Below, one piece after another: positions 20,283 through 31,839 of a DNA stretch of 64,000 bases (its first letter is position 1; each line of letters opens with the position of its first letter). Under the pieces are notes generated by a model. The model did no database searches. It was not told the origin of the DNA and saw nothing but the letters and a program-made list of their open reading frames with translations. Origin of the DNA: Prochlorococcus sp. AG-402-C22 (GTDB lineage: Bacteria; Cyanobacteriota; Cyanobacteriia; PCC-6307; Cyanobiaceae); assembly GCA_003279535.1 (NCBI GenBank), contig QCHO01000004.1:1-64000 (forward strand). The letters run 5' to 3'. A program made the position numbers and the translations under genes.

Positions 20283-21233
20283 TTAAACTGCTGAACCTCC
20301 TACAACTTCTAATATTTCTTGAGTAATAGCTGCTTGTCTAGCTTTGTTATAGGTTAAATTCAAAGTACTTGCTAATTCTTTAGCATTATCACTCGCATTA
20401 TTCATCGCAGTCATCCTGCAAGCGAGTTCTGAAGCTGCCGACTCTTGAAGAGCTCTTAGTACCTGATTCTGTAAATATAATGGTAATAACGAATCTAATA
20501 GTTGATCAGGACTTTGTTCAAAAACAATATCTGATGGCAAATTCTCTGAATCACTTTTTTCAATATTTGATTTTTCAACAAGTAGCTTACTATCTTTTGT
20601 AGTCAACCTAAAAATCTCATCGTTTTCCTCTGCAATTCCTTGAGGGTCAAGTGGCAATAGTGTTTGAACAACAGGAGCGCAACTAACTAGAGTGATGAAT
20701 TTCGTATAAATAATTTCTACCCTATCAGAATTTTCTGAAAGAAATTCAGCTAAGACTTCACTAGTTATCCCCTCAGAATCTGTTGCAGTTGGTACCTGTT
20801 CCAGCTCTTTAAATGTGCTTTTAATTGTATATCTATCTTTCCTATTTTGGAAATAACCTATTGCTTTTTTACCAACTAAGATCAAATTTGGTTCATAACC
20901 TTGTTTAATCAGCTCTGCATACCTAATTTCCACCTTTTTAATTATGTTGGTATTGTATCCTCCACATAATCCTCTATCTGCAGTTATGCATACCAAAGAA
21001 ATTGTTTTTACATCTCTTTTTGAGAGAAGAGGAGAATCTACAGCTTCAAACTGAACTCTAGATTGAATATTTTCTAAAACCCGAGCAAGTTTATCTGCAA
21101 AAGGCCTACTCTTAAGAACTTGATCTTGTGCCCTCCTAACTTTTGCAGCTGCTACTAATCTCATAGCTTCTGTTATTTTTCGTGTATTTTTAACAGAAAC
21201 TATTCGATCTCTAATTTCTTTAAGATTTGCCAT
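20283..21233 (-). CDS. atpG: ATP synthase F1 gamma subunit
   Basis: At 316 aa it shows the gamma N-terminal helix (LKEIRDRIVSVKNTRKITEAMRLVAAAKVRRAQ) and C-terminal helix (ASELACRMTAMNNASDNAKELASTLNLTYNKARQAAITQEI). The middle contains an insertion (about residues 195-235) typical of photosynthetic gamma subunits; it lacks the two cysteines of the chloroplast redox switch, as in other cyanobacteria. Gamma is the rotating shaft. It closes the main atp operon and lies 16 bases before the ferredoxin. Confidence 0.96.
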   Translation of the reverse strand: MANLKEIRDRIVSVKNTRKITEAMRLVAAAKVRRAQDQVLKSRPFADKLARVLENIQSRVQFEAVDSPLLSKRDVKTISLVCITADRGLCGGYNTNIIKKVEIRYAELIKQGYEPNLILVGKKAIGYFQNRKDRYTIKSTFKELEQVPTATDSEGITSEVLAEFLSENSDRVEIIYTKFITLVSCAPVVQTLLPLDPQGIAEENDEIFRLTTKDSKLLVEKSNIEKSDSENLPSDIVFEQSPDQLLDSLLPLYLQNQVLRALQESAASELACRMTAMNNASDNAKELASTLNLTYNKARQAAITQEILEVVGGSAV

Positions 21234-21252
21234 GATATTTCCTTAAATAAAT

Positions 21253-22782
<1,530 letters not shown>

Positions 22783-22800
22783 TTAAGGTTGATTTAAAAG

Positions 22801-23343
22801 TTACTTGGAAAGTGACAAACCAAGTTTTCTAATTTGTGAAGCAAGAGAAGCATCAATTACTTTAGATCCTACACTTGCGACGAAGCCACCAATAAGAGAT
22901 GGGTCGATTTTAGTTACAAGTTCTAATTTTTCAGTTCCAGCGATATTGACGATCTTTTGGGTAATTAAACCTTTCTGTTCATCAGTAAGCTCGACTGCAG
23001 AAGTAACAGTTGCTAGAGCAATATTACTATTCTCTCGGTAAATTTCTAAAAATCTATTAAGAATAGATGTAAGAATTCCAATTCTTTGTCTATCAGCCAA
23101 TAATTTCAAGAAATTCAGTAATGAAGAATTAACCTTATTTGAAAAAATTTCAATAATGATTTTCTTCTTAGCTTCTGTTTCTAAAATTGGCGAGGACAGT
23201 GCCTTCTCCAATTCAGGGGAATCATTTAATAATTCCAGAAGTTGTTTAACCTCTGAAACCATCTCTTCAGTTTGCGAATTTTCATTTACAACTTGAAGTA
23301 ATGCCTCTGCATATGGTGTAGTAACTGAATTTAAAAGTGGCAT
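22801..23343 (-). CDS. atpH: ATP synthase F1 delta subunit
   Basis: This 180-aa delta/OSCP protein shows YAEALLQVV near the N-terminus, NFLKLLADRQRIGIL in the middle and the C-terminal signature VTKIDPSLIGGFVASVGSKVIDASL. Delta joins F1 to the peripheral b/b-prime stalk. Its ATG shares one base with the atpF stop (TAATG), indicating coupled translation. Confidence 0.95.
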   Translation of the reverse strand: MPLLNSVTTPYAEALLQVVNENSQTEEMVSEVKQLLELLNDSPELEKALSSPILETEAKKKIIIEIFSNKVNSSLLNFLKLLADRQRIGILTSILNRFLEIYRENSNIALATVTSAVELTDEQKGLITQKIVNIAGTEKLELVTKIDPSLIGGFVASVGSKVIDASLASQIRKLGLSLSK

Positions 23344-23855
23344 TAGTTCACCTCAATATTGTTAATTGATTGAGTTACCAAATTTTCTTGTGTTGCTTTA
23401 TCAAGTCGATTTGGGAGAGAATCTAAAGCTTTCTTAATTGCTAGTTCAACAGCTTCCTTTCGAAGTTGAGAAACTGCTCTAGATGCTTCAGAGCTTTCAT
23501 CAGAGATTGCACTTTGCTTAATTCGTGCCATCTCTTCGATTGCTTTTTTCTCACTTTCCATTCTGATTGATTCAGATCTTTTGAGAGAATTTGCTTTTAT
23601 TTGAGAAGCTTTATCTTCTGCTGAAGATAAGTCTTTCTTTGCCTTTTCTAGGGCTTTAGTAGCATTAAGGAGTCGATCTTCAGCATCTTTTAATTCAAGA
23701 AGGATTCCTTCTCTCCTTTTTTGAAGCATTTTACCCAGAAAACCAGGCAAAAATTTATAAAGACCGAAAACCACTACAGCCCAATTAAGGATATTAGTTT
23801 CAAATAAATTGAAATTCAATCCAAAACCTTCTGTAGCTAAAAGAGTTAAATTCAT
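23343..23855 (-). CDS. atpF: ATP synthase Fo b subunit
   Basis: This 170-aa protein has one N-terminal membrane helix (about residues 22-44, [19 protein letters not shown]) and a long charged, Ala/Lys/Glu-rich coiled coil forming the peripheral stalk. Together with the b-prime gene immediately upstream it makes the heterodimeric stalk of photosynthetic organisms. It overlaps b-prime by ATGA and touches atpH by one base. Confidence 0.94.
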   Translation of the reverse strand: MNLTLLATEGFGLNFNLFETNILNWAVVVFGLYKFLPGFLGKMLQKRREGILLELKDAEDRLLNATKALEKAKKDLSSAEDKASQIKANSLKRSESIRMESEKKAIEEMARIKQSAISDESSEASRAVSQLRKEAVELAIKKALDSLPNRLDKATQENLVTQSINNIEVN

Positions 23856-24313
23856 TTTTCTAGAATCAATCTATTAACAATAAGTTCGCTTAAACCTTCA
23901 GCCTGTTTAGAAAGTTGATCACGAGCAGCAGATGTCTGACTTTCAATTTCTAGCCTTGCTTTCTCTTTTGAAGCATTTGCTTCATTGTTAGCGAGTTCTA
24001 GTGCTTCTTTATAAAGCTTGTCAGACTCATTTTCAGCTTCGCTCACAATTCTTTGAGCTTCCGAACGAGCACTTTGAAGCTGAGTAAGTAAGTCAGCTTC
24101 TAATTTTTTAACCTCTGAAAGTTTATTTTTGGCCTCAATAATATTATTACTTACAAACTTTTCTCTTTTTTCAACAACATTGCCAACAGGCTTAAAAAAG
24201 AGAGAGTTTAATATGTAAGTAAGAGCAACTACTTGTATCGCCATTAGTGGCAAAGTGGCATTTATATCAAATAATCCACCTTCTGTAGCAGCAAAAAAAT
24301 TAAAGGCTAACAT
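23852..24313 (-). CDS. atpF2: ATP synthase Fo b-prime subunit
   Basis: At 153 aa this is the diverged b-prime partner: membrane helix at about 20-44 ([31 protein letters not shown]) and then a coiled coil ([31 protein letters not shown]). The pair b/b-prime replaces the b homodimer of E. coli in cyanobacteria and plastids. It overlaps atpF by four bases and lies 69 bases after atpE. The gene is also called atpG or atpX in some cyanobacteria. Confidence 0.93.
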   Translation of the reverse strand: MLAFNFFAATEGGLFDINATLPLMAIQVVALTYILNSLFFKPVGNVVEKREKFVSNNIIEAKNKLSEVKKLEADLLTQLQSARSEAQRIVSEAENESDKLYKEALELANNEANASKEKARLEIESQTSAARDQLSKQAEGLSELIVNRLILEK

Positions 24314-24382
24314 ATGATTCAGTTGAAGTTAAAAAATTAAATTTAAAAAATTGCTAATAAGGAATAGAAGCAATATTAACTT

Positions 24383-24646
<264 letters not shown>

Positions 24647-24706
24647 TTAATACTTGTGATAAATCTTTTTTGTCATACACGCTTGGACATCCTTTAAATT
24701 TAAGAA

Positions 24707-24730
24707 TGGGTCTGATAATTTTCAGACCTA
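24707..24730 (-). promoter_or_regulatory. Strong hairpin in the atpB-atpE spacer
   Basis: GGTCTGA (24709-24715) and TCAGACC (24722-24728) form a perfect 7-bp stem around a 6-base loop, extendable by a G-T and a T-A pair. On the minus strand it lies after atpB and 79 bases before atpE. No T tract follows on the minus strand, so it resembles a processing or mRNA-stabilising hairpin more than a terminator. Confidence 0.6.
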
Positions 24731-24795
24731 CGCGATTAGATATTTTGCCAGATTACAGATCCTTTGTAAAAGCATCTAAATCTATTAGATGATAG

Positions 24796-25521
24796 CTAAT
24801 GATGTTCTTCAACAGCTTCTCCAATGTAGTAGGCAGCTAGAGTTGCAAATATCAATGCTTGAATTGCACTAGTAAACAAACCTAGAAACATAACAGGTAT
24901 AGGTAGAATTAGCGGAACTAAAAAGACTAAAACACCAACTACAAGTTCATCAGCCAAAATATTTCCAAATAACCTGAAAGAAAGTGATAAAGGTTTAGTA
25001 AAGTCCTCTAGAATTTTAAAAGGAAGCATAATAGGAGTCGGGTGCACATAGTATTCAAAGTATCTCCAACCTTTATTGCTTAAACCGGCATAGAAATAAG
25101 AAAGTGAAACCAATAGAGCCAAGGCTATTGTTGTATTGATATCTGCAGTAGGTGCTCCCAACTCTCCACTTGGTAACTTAATCAATCTCCAAGGAATTAA
25201 AGCTCCTCCCCAATTACTAACAAAGACGAATAAAAATAAGGTTCCTATAAATGGCATCCAATCTCTATAAACTTTTTCACCTATTTGCGTCCTAGCAAGA
25301 TCTCTTATGTAATCCCAGAGAAACTCAAGCAGGTTTTGAAGGCCTTTAGGATCATTTTCCATTTTTTTAGTTCCTAAAGAAATAAAAACTAATAACGCTC
25401 CTAATAAAATCCAAGATGTCAAAAATACCTGCCCATGAAGTCTGATATTTCCAATTTGCCAATAAAGATGTTGACCAACTTCTAATGCTGCAAAATTTGT
25501 TAGCAAGGAATTAAAGAACAT
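24796..25521 (-). CDS. atpB: ATP synthase Fo a subunit
   Basis: The 241-aa membrane protein has five to six hydrophobic segments and the essential Arg in [16 protein letters not shown] (R183), which faces Glu61 of the c ring. [21 protein letters not shown] is the conserved last helix. It forms the proton half-channels. The gene lies 21 bases after atpI; in cyanobacteria this gene order (I-B-E-F-prime-F-H-A-G) is standard. Confidence 0.96.
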   Translation of the reverse strand: MFFNSLLTNFAALEVGQHLYWQIGNIRLHGQVFLTSWILLGALLVFISLGTKKMENDPKGLQNLLEFLWDYIRDLARTQIGEKVYRDWMPFIGTLFLFVFVSNWGGALIPWRLIKLPSGELGAPTADINTTIALALLVSLSYFYAGLSNKGWRYFEYYVHPTPIMLPFKILEDFTKPLSLSFRLFGNILADELVVGVLVFLVPLILPIPVMFLGLFTSAIQALIFATLAAYYIGEAVEEHH

Positions 25522-25542
25522 TTGATTTGAAAAAAAATTTAC

Positions 25543-26019
25543 TTAAGAACGTGAAAAATAAAAAATGAGTGAAGGTTTATAAATAAAAAAACCTATCATT
25601 GCAGGAAAAATATCCAAAGATCCTAGCTTGCTCGCAAAGATAAAGAGGCAAACTGGAACTAATAGTTGCAATTTTGAAACACCTGATGATTCTTTACCAA
25701 GTTTTCCTACACTTTTAGCAAGCAAACGTAAGTAAAAAATACCGGCAATTGAACCTATAAAAATACTAAAACCAAAAGTAAATCCAAGAAAAATTCCAGT
25801 TATTGAACCCACCAAAATAGAGACAACAAAAGTAATTCCAAAAATTGTTAATTGCAATTTTGTGTATTCATCATTTTGAGAAAGGAAATTTTCTATTTGA
25901 TTGGCAATGCCAGATTTGCTTTCTTTGATGATCGAATTATCAAGGGATTGAGGCATTTGAACATTCTCCTTAGAAGGATGCTCCAGTTTTTTTCTATTTG
26001 AGTCCACTGATGTGAACAT
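25543..26019 (-). CDS. atpI: ATP synthase assembly protein I (Atp1)
   Basis: Four hydrophobic segments follow residue 55 (FGITFVVSILVGSITGIFLGF, FGFSIFIGSIAGIFYLRLLA, LLVPVCLFIFASKLG, FPAMIGFFIYKPSLIFYF), as in Atp1/AtpI, a non-subunit protein thought to help assemble the c ring. It is first in the main atp operon. Two starts compete: the ATG at 26019 with GAGGGGG ten bases upstream, and an inner ATG at 25956 (137 aa) preceded at nine bases by the better site AAGGAG. The longer form is given here; the shorter may be the real or main product. Confidence 0.85.
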   Translation of the reverse strand: MFTSVDSNRKKLEHPSKENVQMPQSLDNSIIKESKSGIANQIENFLSQNDEYTKLQLTIFGITFVVSILVGSITGIFLGFTFGFSIFIGSIAGIFYLRLLAKSVGKLGKESSGVSKLQLLVPVCLFIFASKLGSLDIFPAMIGFFIYKPSLIFYFSRS

Positions 26020-26028
26020 AGTTTAGAA

Positions 26029-26090
26029 ACCCCCTCTGAAATGGTTTGAAGTAAGTATATAAACTCACGGAATCTATCACGGAGAGGGGT
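26029..26090 (-). promoter_or_regulatory. atp-operon leader: anti-Shine-Dalgarno-like arm facing the atpI ribosome site
   Basis: On the minus strand ACCCCTCT (complement of 26083-26090) can pair with AGAGGGGGT (complement of 26029-26037), about 45 bases downstream. The second arm contains the purine run GAGGGGG that serves the outer atpI start, so the pairing would hide it. The loop also holds a direct repeat CACGGA (minus strand TCCGTG twice). Confidence 0.4.
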
Positions 26091-26286
26091 CTTTTAGCTA
26101 GTTTTTCTCTATAAAAAGTTAATTCTTAAGATTTGAGCTAAATCTATAACCTGTTTTTTACTTTATTGTTTAAGAAAAATTATTTAGAATAGTCATCTTT
26201 TCAATTGATTTACACTTCAAAACGTTGATAAAAGACTTGGCAAAGACTCAATTAAACGTCTCAATAGGACAAATACAGCTAAACAA

Positions 26287-27522
26287 TTGGAGATTAGTCA
26301 AGAAAAAATAAAATATAAAAGGATTTCTAAAAGAAAAACAACCCTTAGTTCTAATTACAAAAATAATAAAAGCAATTTAATAGAATCAATATTTCCCTTA
26401 CCATGGACGATATGGCCTTATGAGGCTAAGATCCTCCTTATCCTCGTTGGAATTTGGTCAATATTAGGCATACTCATTCTAGGATCATCAAGTTGGTGGG
26501 TAGCTAGTAGGGAAATGGGAAATTGGGCTTACTTTTTAAAAAAACAAATTATTTGGACAATTCCAGGTATTTGTCTATTTTATTTCGTTCTTAATACAAA
26601 CATTAGAAATCTTTTAAAGTTTTCAAGGATTATTTTTTATATTTTATTCTTTTTAATTTTCCTAACCAATATTACTGGAATTACAGTAAATGGATCTTCA
26701 AGATGGCTAGTGCTAGGCAATTTACGTCTGCAACCATCTGAATTAATTAAACCTTTTTTAATTCTAGAAGCTTCTAACCTTTTCGCTCATTGGAATCTGA
26801 TAAAGAATGATAAAAAATTAATTTCAATCATCTCCTTTGGTTTATTAATTTTATTAATACTAAAACAGCCTAATTTAAGTACTGCATCATTAACTGGAAT
26901 TCTTTTTTGGGTAATGGGTTTATGCGGAGGAGTAAAACTTACCTCTCTTTGCTCATTTGCCTCATTAGGATTCATTACGGGTTGTTTTAGTATCCTTATT
27001 AACGAATATCAAAAACTTAGGGTTACTTCATTTATTAATCCTTGGAAAGATCAACAGGAAAGTGGATTTCAATTGGTTCAGAGTTTATTAGCTATAGGTT
27101 CAGGAGGTCTATTCGGTCAAGGTTTTGGACTTTCTATACAAAAATTACAGTACCTACCATTTATGTACACAGATTTTATTTTTGCCATCTTTGCAGAAGA
27201 ATTTGGTTTGTTAGGATGTTTTCTATTCTTAGGATTTTTAGCAATTTTCTCTTATATAAGCCTCAGAATTGCTCTTAAGTGCAGAAATAACTATACAAAG
27301 TTGGTTGCTATCGGATGTGGCGTACTATTAATAGGTCAATCAATAATGCATATTGCTGTAGCAACAGGTTCTATGCCTACTACAGGCTTACCACTACCTT
27401 TTATCAGTTATGGTGGAAATTCATTAGTAGCATCTTTTTTTATTGCAGGAATGTTACTGAGATGTTCATTAGAATCGACAGGGTTCATTGGTATTATTAA
27501 TACACGAAAGACTCTTAATTAG
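26287..27522 (+). CDS. ftsW: FtsW/RodA/SpoVE-family septal peptidoglycan polymerase
   Basis: At 411 aa it has about ten membrane helices and SEDS-family signatures: TGITVNGSSRWLVLG with QPSELIKPFLIL, and the C-terminal MPTTGLPLPFISYGGNSL. It polymerises glycan strands at the division septum. The start is uncertain: the frame runs open upstream to 26188 with no ATG, and TTG at 26287 is the first conventional start. The N-terminal 35 residues are Lys/Ser-rich and cytoplasmic. ccdA follows after 82 bases. Confidence 0.92.
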   Translation: MEISQEKIKYKRISKRKTTLSSNYKNNKSNLIESIFPLPWTIWPYEAKILLILVGIWSILGILILGSSSWWVASREMGNWAYFLKKQIIWTIPGICLFYFVLNTNIRNLLKFSRIIFYILFFLIFLTNITGITVNGSSRWLVLGNLRLQPSELIKPFLILEASNLFAHWNLIKNDKKLISIISFGLLILLILKQPNLSTASLTGILFWVMGLCGGVKLTSLCSFASLGFITGCFSILINEYQKLRVTSFINPWKDQQESGFQLVQSLLAIGSGGLFGQGFGLSIQKLQYLPFMYTDFIFAIFAEEFGLLGCFLFLGFLAIFSYISLRIALKCRNNYTKLVAIGCGVLLIGQSIMHIAVATGSMPTTGLPLPFISYGGNSLVASFFIAGMLLRCSLESTGFIGIINTRKTLN

Positions 27523-27604
27523 TTAGAATTTAAAAGATTTAAGTCAGGCTATCGAATCATTTAATTTAGTTATTTCAGAATTATCTCAAAAGGGTAATCT
27601 GCTT

Positions 27605-28261
27605 ATGCAAAATGGTCTTAATAATCCAAGCCCATTTACTATTTTTTTGGTTTTCAGCGCAGGACTTTTAACAAGTCTGGGGCCCTGCTCGATATCATTA
27701 CTACCAGTCACAATTGCTTATATAGGAGGAACAGAGAAAAATAAATTTAAACTCATTAGTTTTTCAGGAGGGATTGTTTTTTCACTCGTTGTATTGGGTG
27801 CTGCTAGTGGATTCTTAGGGAAAATCTACGGGCAAATACCATCTTATTACACCTCGGTAGTTGCCTTGATAGCAATAATTATGGGTTTAAATTTACTAGG
27901 AATTCTAAAGTTTCAGTTCCCGAATGGACCTGATTTAAAAATAATTGAAGATAAAATACCATCCTTTTTAGCACCTTTTGCTATAGGAACTACCTTTGGA
28001 CTAGCCTCTTCACCTTGCATTACTCCAGTTTTAGCAACTCTTCTAGCTTGGGTATCGCAAGCTAAAAATCCTACAATCTCAATTATTTTTTTATTTTTCT
28101 TTGGCGTAGGCCAGGTAACTCCTTTAATCATTGCTGGAGCTACAGCAGAAAACTTAAAAAAATTTTTAGAGCTCAGAAAATTTAGTCAAATTATTCCCAC
28201 ATTAAGTGGGATATTTTTAGTTTCCCTAGGATTATTAAATTTATTTTCAAATTGGATTTAA
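27605..28261 (+). CDS. ccdA: Cytochrome c biogenesis protein CcdA (thiol transporter)
   Basis: This 218-aa protein has six membrane helices and the two reactive-cysteine motifs of the CcdA family, LGPCSISLLP (C28) and SSPCITPVL. It moves reducing power across the thylakoid membrane so that apocytochrome c cysteines stay reduced for haem attachment (System II). The stop abuts the ATG of ccs1 directly, so both System II components present here are co-expressed. Confidence 0.93.
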   Translation: MQNGLNNPSPFTIFLVFSAGLLTSLGPCSISLLPVTIAYIGGTEKNKFKLISFSGGIVFSLVVLGAASGFLGKIYGQIPSYYTSVVALIAIIMGLNLLGILKFQFPNGPDLKIIEDKIPSFLAPFAIGTTFGLASSPCITPVLATLLAWVSQAKNPTISIIFLFFFGVGQVTPLIIAGATAENLKKFLELRKFSQIIPTLSGIFLVSLGLLNLFSNWI

Positions 28262-29548
28262 ATGATAATTTTTAAGAATTTAATTATAAAAATATCAAGT
28301 TTAAGATTCGCTATATCACTCATAATCTTCATAGCCATTTCAAGTGGCCTAGGAACTTTCATACCTCAAGGTAGTAATAAAAAATTCTACATTGATATTT
28401 TCGATGATGCTCCTATTTTAGGATTTTTAAATGGCGAAAAAGTCTTACAACTCCAATTGGACCATATATATACAAGCTTTTGGTTTTTATTTGCATTAAT
28501 TCTTCTTTGCATTTCTCTAGCAGCTTGTAGTTTCAGGAGGCAAATCCCTTCCTTAAAAGCTTCATTAAAATGGATTGAATATAAGAATGACAAAAAATTT
28601 AGCAAACTGCAATTAACTTTTAGTCACCAAATCAATGAAGATACAGACTACATATCAAAAGCTGATTTATTACTTAAAAAACAAGGATGGCAAACATACA
28701 AATTTAAAAGTCATATTTCTGCAAGAAGGGGGTTAATTGGAAAAATCGGTCCTTTAGTTGTACATATTGGATTAATAACATTACTTATAGGTTCAGCATA
28801 TGGAAGTTTTACAAGTCAATCAAAACAACAATATTTGTTGCCTGGGGAAAGCTTGGATCTTATTAATGAGAGCACTAACTCAAAAGCCAATGTAAAATTA
28901 GTTGATTTTTCTATCGAAAGAGAAAGTGATGGTATACCAAAACAGTTTATTTCAAAGTTAGATTTTTCTTCTGAGGACTTAAAATTAAATGAAATAAAAA
29001 CTGCCAAAGTTAATCACCCAATAAGGTTTCAAGGATTAACTATTTATCAAGCTGATTGGTCAATATCTAATGTTGTTTTAGAAATAGATAATATCCTTTA
29101 TCAATTACAATTAAAGGAGATTCCTGAAATCGGAAATCAAGTTTGGGGAGTTTTAGTTGAATTAGGTTCAGAGAATAAAAAAAATTTCCTTCTAACAATA
29201 GATAATGAGAATGGTCCACTTAAAATTTCAAATATAGAAAATTTTTCCGGAAATAATCTATATATCAATGAAGATCCCTTGGAAGTCAACTCTTCAAAAG
29301 TAGCTCTGAAAAAAATAATCTCCAGCAGTGGATTAATAATTAAAAATGATCCGTCTATACCATTTATTTACTTTTCTTTTATCTTAATAATTTTTGGAAC
29401 AATAATAAGTCTTATACCTACTAACCAATTATGGATTCTCGTAAATAAGGAATCACAAAAGTTATCCATTGGAGGTCTAAGCAATAAAAATCTTGTTGGT
29501 TTTAAAAAAGAATTTTTTAAATTATCAGAAGAAATAAAAAATTTTTAA
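28262..29548 (+). CDS. ccs1: Cytochrome c biogenesis protein Ccs1/ResB
   Basis: At 428 aa it matches ResB/Ccs1: three membrane segments in the first 175 residues ([62 protein letters not shown]), a large lumenal domain containing [16 protein letters not shown], and a last membrane helix near 370-390 ([19 protein letters not shown]). With CcsA it delivers haem to c-type cytochromes in the thylakoid lumen. It follows ccdA without a gap, and its stop overlaps the queF stop in TTAA. Confidence 0.93.
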   Translation: MIIFKNLIIKISSLRFAISLIIFIAISSGLGTFIPQGSNKKFYIDIFDDAPILGFLNGEKVLQLQLDHIYTSFWFLFALILLCISLAACSFRRQIPSLKASLKWIEYKNDKKFSKLQLTFSHQINEDTDYISKADLLLKKQGWQTYKFKSHISARRGLIGKIGPLVVHIGLITLLIGSAYGSFTSQSKQQYLLPGESLDLINESTNSKANVKLVDFSIERESDGIPKQFISKLDFSSEDLKLNEIKTAKVNHPIRFQGLTIYQADWSISNVVLEIDNILYQLQLKEIPEIGNQVWGVLVELGSENKKNFLLTIDNENGPLKISNIENFSGNNLYINEDPLEVNSSKVALKKIISSSGLIIKNDPSIPFIYFSFILIIFGTIISLIPTNQLWILVNKESQKLSIGGLSNKNLVGFKKEFFKLSEEIKNF

Positions 29549-29955
29549 TTTTTTTTCTGTCCACTAAAAATATCTAATTGCATAGAAACATTTCCTCTGG
29601 GGTTAAATGCAGCATTTAAATGTATCCAGTGAGGTGAGCCTGCATTCACTAAATCATCCATAATTCTATTAACAACTTCCTCATGTGATATTTTCATATC
29701 TCTAAAATTATTAATATAAAGCTTTAGAGACTTCAACTCATAGACTCTCAAATTTGGTTGATAAACAATATTTAGCTTTGCAAAATCCGGATAACCAGAA
29801 AAGGGGCACTTACATGTAAATTCAGGTAACTGGATAGAAATTTCATAAATTCTTTTTTTATTAGGATTCTCAAAACAAATTATTTTTGATTCTTCAATAA
29901 TTCTTTCACCATATAGTGGTCTCTGTGTCGAATCATCTAATTTAGCTGTACTCAT
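29545..29955 (-). CDS. queF: 7-cyano-7-deazaguanine (preQ0) reductase
   Basis: This 136-aa single-domain QueF belongs to the tunnelling fold. The catalytic Cys is C50 within [14 protein letters not shown], and the substrate Glu is E73 in [23 protein letters not shown] follows. It reduces preQ0 to preQ1 with NADPH in queuosine synthesis for tRNA wobble bases. No other queuosine gene is adjacent. The gene converges on ccs1 with a 4-base overlap of stops. Confidence 0.95.
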   Translation of the reverse strand: MSTAKLDDSTQRPLYGERIIEESKIICFENPNKKRIYEISIQLPEFTCKCPFSGYPDFAKLNIVYQPNLRVYELKSLKLYINNFRDMKISHEEVVNRIMDDLVNAGSPHWIHLNAAFNPRGNVSMQLDIFSGQKKN

Positions 29956-30051
29956 TTTTAGTGGAACTTATTTACTAAACCTATATAAAAAGATCAAAAT
30001 TCGCAAAATTCTCAAAAAGCTTAAGTATTACAATTGACTAAGTCAAAACCT

Positions 30052-30381
30052 GTGAAATCTTATTTTTGTATCAATAGCAACAATCATAATGCCATTCAAA
30101 GGGGTTATATGTGTTTAGTTCAAAGACAAAAATTAATGGACATTTGTTTGATAACTATCGATAACAACTTAAATACATCCCTTCAACCAAAGAGTGCAGT
30201 TGGAATGTTATGGCTTCAAACACACTTTGAGAATGATAAGTGGGAAGCATTATCAAATAGTACAGTAATTATTTCTGAGGAAAACTCCAAATTATTAATT
30301 GAAGATGCCATGAATGCAGGCCTTGATATTAAATGTTTTTCTGATATTTCAATGATGGATGTTTTCCCAAAAAACAATTAA
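30052..30381 (+). CDS. Uncharacterised small protein upstream of glnB
   Basis: I do not recognise a characterised family. The protein (109 aa from the GTG at 30052; 115 aa from the TTG at 30034) has KSYFCINSNNHNAIQRGYMCLVQ at the start, a GMLWLQTHFENDKWEAL core and a C-terminal IISEENSKLLIEDAMNAGL. It is soluble, with three Cys residues. No ATG precedes the conserved-looking part. The PII gene glnB begins 24 bases later on the same strand, so joint transcription and a link to nitrogen or carbon status are plausible inference. Confidence 0.7.
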   Translation: MKSYFCINSNNHNAIQRGYMCLVQRQKLMDICLITIDNNLNTSLQPKSAVGMLWLQTHFENDKWEALSNSTVIISEENSKLLIEDAMNAGLDIKCFSDISMMDVFPKNN

Positions 30382-30744
<363 letters not shown>

Positions 30745-30745
30745 T

Positions 30746-31558
30746 TCAAAGAGTTTCATTTACTAAATTTTGTATATATTCACTATTAATTCTTGGATTT
30801 GATTCACTTCTTAAGCACATCCAAGCTAGATATTCATGATTTCCAGCCGGACCTACTAAAGGAGAAGCTATCAAACTCTTTATATTCCATTGAAAATTCT
30901 TAGCAGCATTAATAACAGACTCTATAGCCTCAGTGTGGAATTTAGGATTGCGAACAACTCCACCTTTGCTGACTTTATCTTTACCCACCTCAAACTGGGG
31001 TTTAATTAAAAATATTCCCTCTATAGAATCTCCTACTAATAAATTACTAATAGAATTAAAAACTAACTTTAATGAAATAAAAGACAAATCAGCAACTACA
31101 AAATTTGGCAATTCAACACTTCTAGATAAAAGATCATTAGGTTTTAAATTTCGAATATTTGTTCGTTCAAAAAGTATAACTTTTGGATTTTTTCTAATCT
31201 TCCATGCAGTCTGTCCATAACCAACATCTATCCCATAAACTAACTTTGCTCCTTGTTGCAATAAGCAATCAGTAAATCCCCCAGTTGAGATTCCTGCATC
31301 AATACATATTTTATCTTTTACATTAATTTCAAGTCTTTTAAATGCCTCTAATAATTTTTCGCCACCCCTTGACACAAACATAGGTTCGGAATCGATAAAA
31401 AATTCAGAACCAATTAATACTTGCTGTCCAGGTTTATCCAATACTTTGCCATTAATATCTCTTACCTTGCCTGCAAGAATTAAACCTTGGGCTTTTTGGC
31501 GAGTTTCACATAAACCTTTGTTGAGAAGATAAAGGTCTAATCTACTTTTTTCAATCAT
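30746..31558 (-). CDS. tlyA: TlyA-family rRNA 2-prime-O-methyltransferase
   Basis: At 270 aa it begins with an S4 RNA-binding domain (SRLDLYLLNKGLCETRQKAQGLILAGKV) and continues with an FtsJ-like methyltransferase (DAGISTGGFTDCLLQQGA, DLSFISLKLV, LIKPQFEVGK). TlyA enzymes methylate ribose in 16S and 23S rRNA; the older label hemolysin is not supported. It converges on glnB and faces away from purB across a 281-base spacer. Confidence 0.9.
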   Translation of the reverse strand: MIEKSRLDLYLLNKGLCETRQKAQGLILAGKVRDINGKVLDKPGQQVLIGSEFFIDSEPMFVSRGGEKLLEAFKRLEINVKDKICIDAGISTGGFTDCLLQQGAKLVYGIDVGYGQTAWKIRKNPKVILFERTNIRNLKPNDLLSRSVELPNFVVADLSFISLKLVFNSISNLLVGDSIEGIFLIKPQFEVGKDKVSKGGVVRNPKFHTEAIESVINAAKNFQWNIKSLIASPLVGPAGNHEYLAWMCLRSESNPRINSEYIQNLVNETL

Positions 31559-31839
31559 CTATTCATCCATAAAAAAAGACTGAATAATGAACTTCTACAA
31601 GATTAAGATCCAAATTCTTTAATACCTTCTAATTTTAAATAAGAACTAAAGAATTACCCATTATTAACGAAGGCAATTTGTGAAAATATTTTAATATTTA
31701 AACTTTCTTTAACAGTTAAAAAATCTGTTACATAAAAATAATAAACAGACAAATATGTGCAATGGCAAGTACATCTTTAAGGTATAGGGCAATTATTCGA
31801 TTTTGGTTATAAAGTTTAAGATGGTGATTATTTAAAATT
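31559..31839. other. 281-base divergent spacer tlyA / purB
   Basis: The spacer should hold promoters for both genes. It contains a perfect 6-bp inverted repeat TAACAG / CTGTTA (31710-31730) without a T tract. A 16-codon ORF (31762-31812, MASTSLRYR...) ends 27 bases before purB and could be a leader peptide or chance. I see no riboswitch or RNA gene. Confidence 0.4.

Noticed and set aside
29956..30051. NtcA box (GTA-N8-TAC) upstream of the glnB region
   Set aside because: The nearest candidate (GTGGAACTTATTTAC) has the wrong spacing and only partial half-sites.
31762..31812. 16-codon ORF before purB as a regulatory leader peptide
   Set aside because: No run of control codons and no terminator/antiterminator pair between it and purB; not enough to claim attenuation.
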